This document shows, in pieces, positions 1 to 6,310 of a DNA stretch of 23,944 nucleotides; positions within the stretch are counted from its first letter, which is position 1, and each line of letters begins with the position of its first letter. The stretch is taken from IMG/VR virus record IMGVR_UViG_3300005534_000048, positions 1 to 23,944 of that record; one strand, given 5' to 3'. Source of the DNA: a virus. A program made the translations under genes and the position numbers. The notes below the pieces were generated by a model. The model was given only the letters and a program-made list of their open reading frames with translations, was not told the DNA's origin and searched no databases.

Positions 1-1
1 T

Positions 2-568
2 AATATCTCCTAATCGTTTGCTGGCCTTCTGCCGTTTAATCTTCTCTGTAATCGTCTTAAACTTATCAAGACGTACCCTAATCCCCGCGCGGCGATAGCC
101 TTTGCGTTTGAAACTCTTGTCCAGTTCTAGCTGTTTCAAAGATTTGCGCTCCATATCTGGCAGGCCCAAATCTTCCATCATAATATCAATTAGTTCATCA
201 ATAGTAACACTAGTTTCATAAACGTCTTCACCACTGTCATCACCACCTTGTCTACCCACACCTTTACCTTGGCCACGTTTATTGCGTTTACCAATAACGT
301 CGCCTTCTTTGCTGTCTTCATCTCCCTCTGCAACATCAGAGTGATTATCCCCGTAAACAAAATGATACTCTTTGATACCTTTGATGGGAATTTTAACTAT
401 CTCGTCTCCATCGCGGCCAATGATTGATTCTTCGGAAATAACTTTTCCGATATTCTTCTTAATTGCCTCTCTGACCTTTTCATTGTGCCGCGCACGGTCG
501 CCAGCAGACCTGTCACTACGTTCGCTATCATGCTGGTTGTATTCTCTAAAAATCGTATCAGTCGGCAT
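2..568 (-). CDS. yhbH: YhbH/YeaH-family (DUF444) protein, N-terminal half, cut by window edge
   Basis: The gene reads from ATG at 568 on the minus strand and stays open to the left edge (189 codons seen). The translation has DUF444 family hallmarks: an N-terminal His/Arg-rich stretch, then 'KVREAIKKNIGKVISEESII', 'IPIKGIKEYHFVYGDN', a glycine-rich 'GQGKGVGRQGGD' segment, and 'ELIDIMMEDLGLPDMERK'. Bacterial members are about 390-430 residues, so roughly half is visible and the C-terminal VWA-like part would lie outside. In Bacillus and Escherichia the gene is linked to prkA/yeaG and often to spoVR; here prkA lies three genes upstream on the same strand. The start overlaps the preceding stop as TAATG, implying translational coupling. 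Its molecular function is not established; by family it is a partner of the PrkA kinase. I am sure of the family, and the phage role is inference. Confidence 0.88.
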   Translation of the reverse strand, partial: MPTDTIFREYNQHDSERSDRSAGDRARHNEKVREAIKKNIGKVISEESIIGRDGDEIVKIPIKGIKEYHFVYGDNHSDVAEGDEDSKEGDVIGKRNKRGQGKGVGRQGGDDSGEDVYETSVTIDELIDIMMEDLGLPDMERKSLKQLELDKSFKRKGYRRAGIRVRLDKFKTITEKIKRQKASKRLGDI

Positions 569-756
569 TAGTATTTCATCCTTCTGCAATAACAAATCAC
601 TACTTCAGTACCACAAAAAAAACGAACTGCGCCGGATTCACGATCTCTAAAAGTGCCTAGCACATTCTCAGTTGCTTCCACTCCTACTGTACAAATTGAA
701 CCGGCAATATGTTCGTAATCAAAGTGGCCGCATTTACATTTTCTAGGTTTATGCAT
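568..756 (-). CDS. Small Cys/His protein, possible zinc binder (62 aa)
   Basis: The 62-residue protein starts MHKPRKCKCGHFDYEH. The CxCGHxxxxH pattern near the N-terminus, with later cysteines (C22 and a 'CYC' pair near the end), suggests a small metal-binding fold. I do not recognise a named family. I chose ATG 756 because it overlaps the upstream stop as TAATG, the junction style of this operon; a TTG at 768 would add four residues but is less likely. The stop likewise overlaps the yhbH start. It lies between a small membrane gene and yhbH, so it is probably co-transcribed with the PrkA module. Function unknown. Confidence 0.62.
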   Translation of the reverse strand: MHKPRKCKCGHFDYEHIAGSICTVGVEATENVLGTFRDRESGAVRFFCGTEVVICYCRRMKY

Positions 757-872
757 TAATTTGGCCAAAAAATTGCGATTGTCAAAGCGCCAGCAATTGG
801 TATTCCTATACAGCCTAGAGCATAACCAAGACAGAAACTATAAGTAATAACGGCTAAATATTTAATTACCAT
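756..872 (-). CDS. Small hydrophobic membrane protein (38 aa), start uncertain
   Basis: From ATG 872 the frame encodes a 38-residue protein that is almost entirely hydrophobic (MVIKYLAVITYSFCLGYALG, then a second apolar stretch ending IAIFWPN). This fits one or two membrane segments. The frame is also open back to an ATG at 1001, giving 81 residues, but that extension is polar and Arg/Gly-rich, unlike the rest, and runs through a perfect hairpin in a GC-rich patch. I therefore favour the short form. Neither start has a convincing Shine-Dalgarno site. The stop overlaps the next ATG as TAATG. Function unknown; the family was not recognised. Confidence 0.45.
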   Translation of the reverse strand: MVIKYLAVITYSFCLGYALGCIGIPIAGALTIAIFWPN

Positions 873-887
873 AATAAACACAACTTT

Positions 888-921
888 GGGAGTAGGAGCC
901 AGATTAACGGCTCCTACTCCC
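888..921. repeat. Perfect 13-bp inverted repeat with 8-nt loop
   Basis: GGGAGTAGGAGCC at 888-900 is exactly mirrored by GGCTCCTACTCCC at 909-921, with an 8-base loop. It lies in a local GC-rich patch (901-960 is about 58% G+C by hand count) just upstream of the ATG at 872 on the minus strand. No T-run follows on either strand, so it is not a standard intrinsic terminator. It could be an RNA-processing or translation-control hairpin in the prkA-yhbH transcript, or a protein-binding palindrome. Confidence 0.7.
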
Positions 922-1068
922 TGTCTCGTTGAAGCGCGCCCTGATTCGCGCCCGTTAGGAAATCTATTGACTTCTGGGGTTCCGAGAAAAGTATGCGCCA
1001 TTTCAAGATAAAATTAGCAAACACTTAATCTCGGAATCGTAAATTCCCCAATAAAATCAAGGCTTTTT

Positions 1069-2991
1069 TCAATCCTTCCAGATATTGTTCGCCGCGTATT
1101 TTAGCACGATATCAACACAAGACTTACAATAGCCATTCTCCATCATATTCTTGACCATTGCATCGTACTTCTCTTGTTGCTCATTGTCACGGCTTCGTGC
1201 CTTAGTAACAATTCGGCTAATCTCGCGAACTGAACTCATTAGCTTCTTCTCGATTGCTTCCTTCAATGGCTCATAACTAACATAAGTCAGTTTATGGCCA
1301 CGGCGCATAGCAGTTGCAAGATAACTCAATACTTCTTGCCGGAATGTGTCTGCTTGTGAACCAATGATAGCAATCTGTTCTTCAATCGATTTCATAAATC
1401 CAATATCAGGATTAAGGTCTTCCTTGGTATTGTGGTCTTTAACCTTGGTCTTATTCACGTATGCTTCGGCATGATCCAAATAATTTTGGAACAATGACTC
1501 AGCCTGTTCACGATATGCGAAGATAAACGCCTTGGTAATCTCCTTCTCTAGAATCTCTAGGTACTCTTTGTGCAAGGTATCCTGTAGAATCTCAAGTAGA
1601 GCCTTCTTGTTATCATCCGACATATCAGAGCCTTTAACCATTTTAATCATGGCTTCACGCACGTTAATCGGATTGATACAATTACCTTCGATATTATCAG
1701 ACAGCGCATTATCTAGCGCCTTCATAATGAACCGAGTTGAGATTCCAAACAAACCTTCGCGCTTGGTATCTTCCTTCAATTCACTTACATCAATCTTCTT
1801 AGTGCGCCCCTTTTCTACTACTTCCTCGCCATTGTATAGGCGTAGTTTGGTCAGTGGGTCACACTTTGCAGTTGGCTCTAGCCGCGATAGAATCGCGAAT
1901 GTAGAAGCAACTTCCAATGTATGTGGCGCAATATGTGCATCGAAATCCGAGTTGCGAATAATCTTCTGATAAATCTTCACTTCCTCAGACAACCGCAGAT
2001 TATACGGCACCTTAACCACAACCATACGATCCAGAATCGCTTCGTTGGTATGGTCTGAACGAAACTTGGTCCATTCCGCCTCATTGGAATGCGCCATGAT
2101 AACGGAATCGACATATAGCATACCATGTCGGCCCGGCGCAGGAATTGACTTCTCCTGTGTTGCAGTGATCATCGCGTGCAAGTATTCGGTTTCGTTCTTG
2201 AACACTTCGATGAATTCAACTGTGCCACGATTACCAACATTAAACGCGCCATTCAGTTCTAGTACACGTGGATCGCCTTCAGAATACATATCCAGCTTAG
2301 AAATATCTTCTGAACCAATCAATACAGACGTATCCTGATTGTTTGGGTCAACTGGTGGAACTACACCAATGCCAATGCGATTACGCTTTGAAAAGCGATT
2401 CAGAGTTACTGGAAAGTCTTCATACTTCCCGTTAAATTCTTTTTTCAGTCTATACTGGCACACAGGGCAAAGATCACCTTCAATGGTGGTGCCAAGAAAC
2501 TTATCAAACTCCTTGCGCAACTGTTGTGGCACTAGATGCAAGGGTTCCTCATGCATTGGGCAGTCTTTTAATTCATAGAAGGTAATGCCTTCTAGCCCAC
2601 GTTTGATCTTTTCAACTAGCGAACTCTTACCAGAGCCAACAGGCCCAAGGAAATATAGTACTTGCCGACTCTCTTCGCCCTTCAGCGCGGCAGAATGAAA
2701 GTACTTTGCAATCTGATTGGTGGTTTCTTCCACACCAAAAAATTCATCTTTAAAAAACTCAATTTGCTTGAGTCCACTGTCCTTATATAAACGCTTGGTA
2801 CGCGGGTCATCTGTGTCAAGAATGTCTTTAACACCTTGGCTCATAATCATGTCATAAACAGTACGATGTGCCAATTTTACAATCCCCGGATTTTCCTTAA
2901 CTTTATCAAGGTATTGTAGAAAAGTGCCATTCCACTCTTCTTTCTCGAACTGTTCGCGATCCCTTACGATTAGTTCCTTAAGTTCTTGCAT
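1069..2991 (-). CDS. prkA: PrkA-type serine protein kinase / AAA+ ATPase
   Basis: The 640-residue protein matches the usual length of PrkA (about 630-645). The N-terminal PrkA AAA region carries the P-loop GPVGSGKS (residues 116-123), followed by 'CPMHEEPLHLVPQQLRKEF' (from 144) and 'EGDLCPVC' (CPVC 175-178). The CPMH and CPVC pairs are typical of Bacillus PrkA and are absent from E. coli YeaG. Further family signatures are NQDTSVLIGSEDISKLD, 'IMAHSNEAEW', 'VKVPYNLRLSEEVKIYQKII' and a C-terminal PrkA domain with 'DLNPDIGFMKSIEEQIAI'. In bacteria PrkA is a cytosolic Ser kinase/AAA protein active in stress, starvation and sporulation. The start is supported by AAGGAG about 7 bases upstream, and a consensus promoter lies at 3032-3060. 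The gene appears intact. Its presence in a phage beside yhbH suggests reprogramming of host stress signalling, which is inference. Confidence 0.93.
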   Translation of the reverse strand: MQELKELIVRDREQFEKEEWNGTFLQYLDKVKENPGIVKLAHRTVYDMIMSQGVKDILDTDDPRTKRLYKDSGLKQIEFFKDEFFGVEETTNQIAKYFHSAALKGEESRQVLYFLGPVGSGKSSLVEKIKRGLEGITFYELKDCPMHEEPLHLVPQQLRKEFDKFLGTTIEGDLCPVCQYRLKKEFNGKYEDFPVTLNRFSKRNRIGIGVVPPVDPNNQDTSVLIGSEDISKLDMYSEGDPRVLELNGAFNVGNRGTVEFIEVFKNETEYLHAMITATQEKSIPAPGRHGMLYVDSVIMAHSNEAEWTKFRSDHTNEAILDRMVVVKVPYNLRLSEEVKIYQKIIRNSDFDAHIAPHTLEVASTFAILSRLEPTAKCDPLTKLRLYNGEEVVEKGRTKKIDVSELKEDTKREGLFGISTRFIMKALDNALSDNIEGNCINPINVREAMIKMVKGSDMSDDNKKALLEILQDTLHKEYLEILEKEITKAFIFAYREQAESLFQNYLDHAEAYVNKTKVKDHNTKEDLNPDIGFMKSIEEQIAIIGSQADTFRQEVLSYLATAMRRGHKLTYVSYEPLKEAIEKKLMSSVREISRIVTKARSRDNEQQEKYDAMVKNMMENGYCKSCVDIVLKYAANNIWKD

Positions 2992-3031
2992 CCAACCTTC
3001 TCCTTAAACGGGCATTTTTTCAACAAAAACA

Positions 3032-3060
3032 ATTCTAGCAAACCTTGACCGGCTTGTCAA
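3032..3060 (-). promoter_or_regulatory. Sigma70-type promoter for prkA
   Basis: On the minus strand there is a perfect -35 TTGACA (3055-3060), a 17-base spacer and -10 TAGAAT (3032-3037) preceded by TGC, an extended -10. Transcription would start near 3025, about 33 bases upstream of the prkA ATG. The promoter lies within the last codons of the upstream 70-residue gene, so prkA can be expressed apart from the methyltransferase operon. Confidence 0.75.
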
Positions 3061-3247
3061 GAAGTTTTTCCACACATTCCAAGGCGTTCCTTCCTACGAT
3101 GACTGGCACTTCACAGCCTTCCCCATTATGCACTAAGATTGTAAAAGGTGTTTCTAACGGAGCTAGTGTTGACCAATAAATTGGTTGAACGGTGACGATT
3201 AATAAATCGTGCTCTTTGCAATAATTGATTGCGTCTATTGGTTCCAT
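3035..3247 (-). CDS. Hypothetical protein (70 aa)
   Basis: The 70-residue protein (MEPIDAINYCKEHDLLIVTV...) has a mixed alpha/beta look: an N-terminal helix, a hydrophobic strand 'LLIVTVQPIYW', a further strand 'FTILVHNG' and a C-terminal helix 'ALECVEKLLDKP'. I recognise no family. The ATG overlaps the stop of the upstream 29-codon membrane gene (TAATG), implying coupled translation within the dam operon. The 3' end contains the prkA promoter. A small regulator or anti-host factor is possible but has no direct support. Confidence 0.6.
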   Translation of the reverse strand: MEPIDAINYCKEHDLLIVTVQPIYWSTLAPLETPFTILVHNGEGCEVPVIVGRNALECVEKLLDKPVKVC

Positions 3248-3336
3248 TAAATTAACCCAAAATGTGATGCTAACAATACTACGATAGTAATAGTGAGCAA
3301 TCCGGCTACTAACTTAGGCATTGTAATTTCAAACAT
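3247..3336 (-). CDS. Single-span membrane microprotein (29 aa)
   Basis: The 29-codon frame reads MFEITMPKLVAGLLTITIVV followed by LLASHFGLI. After a short polar start it is one continuous hydrophobic segment, as in a single transmembrane helix. A strong site (AAGGAG) ends 2-3 bases before the ATG, with a further GGAG upstream. The start lies inside the end of the 28-codon gene and the stop overlaps the next ATG as TAATG. This tight packing supports real translation. Function unknown; small phage membrane peptides may act on the host envelope or on membrane enzymes. Confidence 0.55.
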   Translation of the reverse strand: MFEITMPKLVAGLLTITIVVLLASHFGLI

Positions 3337-3415
3337 ACTCCTTAATCTCCTTTTCAGCTTCTTCGTCTTCCTTTTTACGAATTTTAGATAGAATCGCTTT
3401 TCCCGGTTTAGCCAT
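3329..3415 (-). CDS. Charged microprotein (28 aa)
   Basis: The 28-codon frame encodes MAKPGKAILSKIRKKEDEEA and then EKEIKEYV, a highly charged, probably helical peptide. Its ATG lies within the last codons of the methyltransferase gene (8-base overlap) and its 3' end overlaps the next gene by 8 bases. The overlaps and the absence of stops make it plausible as part of a coupled chain, but the only ribosome-binding signal is a weak GGAAG. Part of the sequence also serves as the ribosome-binding region (AAGGAGATTAAGGAG) of the next gene, so it may be mainly leader sequence. Function unknown. Confidence 0.42.
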   Translation of the reverse strand: MAKPGKAILSKIRKKEDEEAEKEIKEYV

Positions 3416-3971
3416 TGGCTTCCGTACTTGATCCATTATCCGCTTGTTTTTCTTCTGCTTGAACATTGTTGTAATCCTTATCAATCACCCAGATTTCACC
3501 ATTTAGTTTACCTTTAAGCGCCCTAATATCTGCGTAGTTAATACCAAAAAACGCTAACAGAGACGGAAACGGCGCATTTGTAGTTTTAGCACCCTCACCA
3601 TCAAAAGTCAAGCGGCCATGAAACAAAAAGATCGCATTTGTAAGCTGGCCTAAAACATTAAACCATTTGGTATCTGTTCTGGCAGGAAGCAACATAACTG
3701 TACTTCTTCCTTCTGTAGCCTCAAAAGCTGCTTTAAGGAGCCATTTCACCAAGCCGACTCCATACGGTGGATTGCACCAGTTCATACTACCCCAAGTAGA
3801 TTTCAATGCGTCATCCTTCTTAGTAAGATACATGGCGCATTTTGCGTTGGCTTTTGTAGCAGCCACGTCCATTTTAAAATGAAAGTGTTTGTCTAACGCT
3901 GTAAATAGCTCTTTAGGTGTTTCCCATTCGCCAGTTTTACTGGAATATAGCGACTTATTAATTTTTCCCAT
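3408..3971 (-). CDS. dam: Phage N6-adenine DNA methyltransferase (Dam family)
   Basis: The 187-residue protein belongs to the phage N-6-adenine-methyltransferase family (DNA_N_6_Adenine_MTase type). The sequence shows 'TGEWETPKELFTALDKHF', 'MDVAATKANAKCAMYLTKKD', catalytic motif IV NPPYG (67-71) and 'VMLLPARTDTKWF'. It transfers methyl from S-adenosylmethionine to adenine in DNA, probably to mask phage DNA from host restriction or to mark it. The start is ATG 3971 because AGGGAG lies about 8 bases upstream; the frame extends to 4106, but that extension would cross the divergent promoter region and lacks a binding site. It heads the minus-strand operon and is coupled to the microprotein genes behind it. 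Confidence 0.88.
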   Translation of the reverse strand: MGKINKSLYSSKTGEWETPKELFTALDKHFHFKMDVAATKANAKCAMYLTKKDDALKSTWGSMNWCNPPYGVGLVKWLLKAAFEATEGRSTVMLLPARTDTKWFNVLGQLTNAIFLFHGRLTFDGEGAKTTNAPFPSLLAFFGINYADIRALKGKLNGEIWVIDKDYNNVQAEEKQADNGSSTEANG

Positions 3972-3981
3972 TAGTACTCCC

Positions 3982-4009
3982 TTGAAACTGTAATATTCTA
4001 TGCTATAAT
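3982..4009 (+). promoter_or_regulatory. Promoter for terminase/structural operon
   Basis: TTGAAA (3982-3987), a 16-base spacer and TATAAT (4004-4009) preceded by TGC (extended -10). Transcription would begin near 4016, about 55 bases before the terminase start. The last 12 bases, CTATGCTATAAT, recur exactly in the promoter at 22505-22531. Confidence 0.72.
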
Positions 4010-4039
4010 ATATTGGTAAAGATATGCCGTCCAACATCA

Positions 4040-4068
4040 ATTCTAGCACATTTTTACGCAGGAAGCAA
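4040..4068 (-). promoter_or_regulatory. Probable promoter for the dam operon
   Basis: On the minus strand TTGCTT (4063-4068), a 17-base spacer and TAGAAT (4040-4045) preceded by TGC. The -10 and spacing match the prkA promoter; the -35 is weaker. The predicted start near 4033 gives a 62-base leader to dam, which runs through the opposing terminase promoter. Confidence 0.5.
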
Positions 4069-4070
4069 GG

Positions 4071-5441
4071 ATGATAGAGATACCAGCGAAAGTTGTTGGC
4101 GTACAACTATATAGCCCGCACGCAGCGCAAATGGAATTGCATAACAGCAAAGCCCGTTTTCGTGTGGTCGCAGCCGGTCGCCGTTTTGGTAAAAGCTTGG
4201 CTTGCGCAAATGAGTGTGTAAAAGTTGCACTTGAACAGCCTAAATCACATTCTGCATGGATAGCCCCCGTATGGCGGCAAACCACGTATGGTTCAGACCC
4301 GATTTTTTCTGCGCTTAAAAACGCGGGGTTGGTTTCGCAAGTACGCCGCGCTAATGGACAGATTGCTAGGATTACACTTAAAAATGAATCAATGATTTCA
4401 TTCTTTTCCGCGACTAACCCAGAAGCGATTCGAGGAAACCATTTTGACTTTGCTGTATTAGACGAAGCTGCGTATATTCCACGTGCTGTTTGGGAAGCAG
4501 CTATTAGACCATGCCTAGCAGATACAATGGGGCGTGGTATTCTTATATCTACGCCTTTTGGCCGTGGTTATTTTTGGGAAATGTTTGAAGATGGCCGTAA
4601 AATAGAGAATCGGGCCGAAATTGAATCTTTCCATTTTCCAACTAGTTCTAATCCATATATCAATCCAAAAGAAATTGAGCAATACAAACGAACAGTACCA
4701 GAAGACTTTTTCAGACAAGAATATCTAGCTACATTTTTAACATCCGGCGCGGGTGTATTTCGCAATATTGATGAATGCGTTAGGGGCCAACTACTTCTAC
4801 ACGGTATAGAAGGCCGGAATTATGTGGTTGGCGTAGATTTCGCTAAACAACGAGATTACACAGTAATTATTGTATTGGATCGTGAGGAACGGCAGGTGGT
4901 GTTTTTTGACCGCTTCTCAAAGATTGATTGGACGATTCAACTTACACGTATACAAAGCATATGTAAACGTTTCAATAATCCCAAAGTTTGGGTTGATGCT
5001 ACATCCCAAGGTGATCCTTTATGTGAACAACTACAGGGAATGGGTTTGCGCGTAACAGGCTACAATATGAATAGTAGTTTAGCCAAGAACGCGCTTGTAG
5101 AAAATTTATCGGCAGAAATGGAACAAGGCCGGGTATTCTTCCCAGAGATTTCAGACCTTATAGCAGAACTACGTATGTTTCAATATACCATGTCTGAAAA
5201 GTCTGGTAAGGTTTCATATTCTGCGCCAGAGACAAAACATGATGACACAGTTATCGCGTTAGCCCTGTCTATATGGGGATGTAAAAGTAAGCGAGCGTTT
5301 GAACAATTTAGGCCATTAGTAAAAAATCAGATAGAAATAGATACCACATATAAACCACTTACAGAAGATGACTACAGAAAAGCACAGCTAAACTGGCAGT
5401 GGGATGCTCAAGCGAGGCAACCAGTATATAGGAATTTGTAA
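4071..5441 (+). CDS. terL: Terminase large subunit (ATPase/nuclease)
   Basis: The 456-residue protein is the DNA-packaging motor. The ATPase domain shows Walker A AGRRFGKS (35-42), Walker B FAVLDEAA (127-134) and coupling motif 'ILISTPFGRG' (from 157). The RNase H-like nuclease domain shows VGVDFAKQRDYT (acidic D256), VWVDATSQG (D309) and KHDDTVIALAL (D391/D392). It cuts concatemeric DNA and drives it through the portal into the prohead. ATG 4071 is preceded by AGGAAG at a suitable distance and follows the promoter at 3982-4009. The stop overlaps the next ATG (TAATG). No small terminase subunit was recognised nearby. Length and motifs are complete. Confidence 0.97.
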   Translation: MIEIPAKVVGVQLYSPHAAQMELHNSKARFRVVAAGRRFGKSLACANECVKVALEQPKSHSAWIAPVWRQTTYGSDPIFSALKNAGLVSQVRRANGQIARITLKNESMISFFSATNPEAIRGNHFDFAVLDEAAYIPRAVWEAAIRPCLADTMGRGILISTPFGRGYFWEMFEDGRKIENRAEIESFHFPTSSNPYINPKEIEQYKRTVPEDFFRQEYLATFLTSGAGVFRNIDECVRGQLLLHGIEGRNYVVGVDFAKQRDYTVIIVLDREERQVVFFDRFSKIDWTIQLTRIQSICKRFNNPKVWVDATSQGDPLCEQLQGMGLRVTGYNMNSSLAKNALVENLSAEMEQGRVFFPEISDLIAELRMFQYTMSEKSGKVSYSAPETKHDDTVIALALSIWGCKSKRAFEQFRPLVKNQIEIDTTYKPLTEDDYRKAQLNWQWDAQARQPVYRNL

Positions 5442-5605
5442 TGTTTACTTCATTAATAATGTTAATGGGATACTTTACTTTATTAGGAATATGTGCTATA
5501 ATATGTGTTATAGTATTTAGTATAATTATATTTAAAGGAATAACGCCAGATTTAGTGGCTGACGTTAGAAGGGAGATGTTAGAACGTGATTCATACAAAT
5601 TGTAA
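5441..5605 (+). CDS. Small membrane protein (54 aa)
   Basis: The 54-residue protein starts at an ATG overlapping the terL stop (TAATG). Residues 3-32 form a long hydrophobic segment (LIMLMGYFTLLGICAIICVI and beyond) followed by a charged tail DVRREMLERDSYKL. It is therefore predicted to be N-out or N-in single-pass with a cytoplasmic/charged C-terminus. I do not recognise the family. A small holin-like or accessory membrane protein is possible, but there is no lysis gene nearby to support that. A promoter-like element lies inside the gene. Confidence 0.6.
   Translation: MFTSLIMLMGYFTLLGICAIICVIVFSIIIFKGITPDLVADVRREMLERDSYKL
5474..5502 (+). promoter_or_regulatory. Possible internal promoter
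   Basis: TTTACT (5474-5479), a 17-base spacer and a perfect TATAAT (5497-5502) with TGC in front, the same extended -10 as the other promoters here. It lies in the coding region of the 54-residue membrane protein and would drive the zinc-finger, GIY-YIG 1 and portal genes. The -35 is imperfect. Confidence 0.42.
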
Positions 5606-5726
5606 CGGCTGCGATGGAAAGGGGTGGGTTACTGTTTTTAACGAACCAAAACTTTGTCCTGTATGCAAAGGAAGTGGGAAAATTAATACGCAAAAAAGTA
5701 ATACGCAAGAAGAATTCCATAAATGA
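5586..5726 (+). CDS. Mini zinc-finger protein with two CxxCxGxG motifs (46 aa)
   Basis: From GTG 5586 the frame encodes 46 residues with CNGCDGKG (residues 6-13) and CPVCKGSG (24-31), two copies of the CxxCxGxG motif of the DnaJ central domain. Four cysteines could bind one zinc ion. No J-domain or substrate-binding domain is present, so this is a free-standing zinc knuckle and not DnaJ. It overlaps the upstream gene by 20 bases and the downstream GIY-YIG start by 4 bases (ATGA). AGGGAG lies about 11 bases upstream of GTG. Such small phage proteins often lie among packaging genes; a chaperone-adaptor or nucleic-acid role is possible, unproven. Confidence 0.6.
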   Translation: MIHTNCNGCDGKGWVTVFNEPKLCPVCKGSGKINTQKSNTQEEFHK

Positions 5727-6307
5727 CAAGCATCTATACGTTGTCTGACCCACGTGATCCTGAGAATGTTAGATATGTTGGGAAGACGGTTAATTCACTC
5801 AAAAAACGATTAAAGACACATTGTGCAGATTTTAGAAATTCTGATCACAAAACTAATTGGGTAAAAAAATTGAAAAGGCTAAATTTGAAGCCAGTGATTA
5901 TTCCCATTGCGATGTGTAAATCTGAAGAAGATGCTAAAATTTGTGAAATCCAGTGTATTAAACAGTTTATAGATTGGGGTTACAACCTGACTAATAGCAC
6001 CGATGGTGGAGAGGGGCCGCAAGGTTATAAACATACGCTAGAAACTAAATCTAAACTATCAATGATTAAAACAGGAAATAAAAATTGGTTGGGTAAAAAA
6101 CATTCGGAAGAAACAATACAAAAATTGTCTACGCGTAAACTAGGCAAAAATAATCCATTTTTTGGTAAGAAACACACTTTAACAGCGTTAAATAAAATGT
6201 CACTTGCACGGCGTGGGGAAAATAATCCTAATTTTGGCAAACAGCATTCATTAGAAACTCGCGCAAAAATTTCTGAAGCAGCTAAACAACGTTGGGCGAA
6301 AAAATAA
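5723..6307 (+). CDS. GIY-YIG homing endonuclease 1 with NUMOD3 repeats
   Basis: The 194-residue protein has an N-terminal GIY-YIG nuclease domain: IYTL (Y5), RYVGKT (Y18-V19-G20), R29, and the metal-binding/catalytic E75 in 'CEIQCIKQF', followed by N91 in 'NLTNSTDGG'. All key residues are present. The C-terminal half (about 100-190) holds several NUMOD3-type DNA-binding repeats such as GKKHSEETIQKLS and NPFFGKKHT. It is a free-standing endonuclease, not part of a visible intron: it fits between the mini zinc-finger gene (ATGA overlap) and the next gene (3-base gap). Its ribosome-binding site is weak. Bases 5746-5787 differ at one position from GIY-YIG 4. Confidence 0.92.
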   Translation: MTSIYTLSDPRDPENVRYVGKTVNSLKKRLKTHCADFRNSDHKTNWVKKLKRLNLKPVIIPIAMCKSEEDAKICEIQCIKQFIDWGYNLTNSTDGGEGPQGYKHTLETKSKLSMIKTGNKNWLGKKHSEETIQKLSTRKLGKNNPFFGKKHTLTALNKMSLARRGENNPNFGKQHSLETRAKISEAAKQRWAKK

Positions 6308-6310
6308 AAT

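Noticed and set aside
888-921. Intrinsic terminator
   Set aside because: No T-tract follows the stem on either strand.
880-1001. Possible tRNA gene in the GC-rich patch
   Set aside because: The hairpin is a single 13-bp stem; no cloverleaf, anticodon arm or GTTC T-loop in the right place could be drawn on either strand.
1532-2578. Plus-strand open frames opposite prkA
   Set aside because: They are shadows of the kinase gene: no starts with binding sites, and Ser-rich low-quality translations.
3972-4106. Longer methyltransferase starting at 4106
   Set aside because: The extension would cross the divergent promoter region, has no binding site, and family similarity begins after M at 3971.
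5723-6307. Group I intron around the GIY-YIG genes
   Set aside because: Flanking genes have intact starts and stops touching the endonuclease frames, leaving no room for an intron core; they are free-standing genes.
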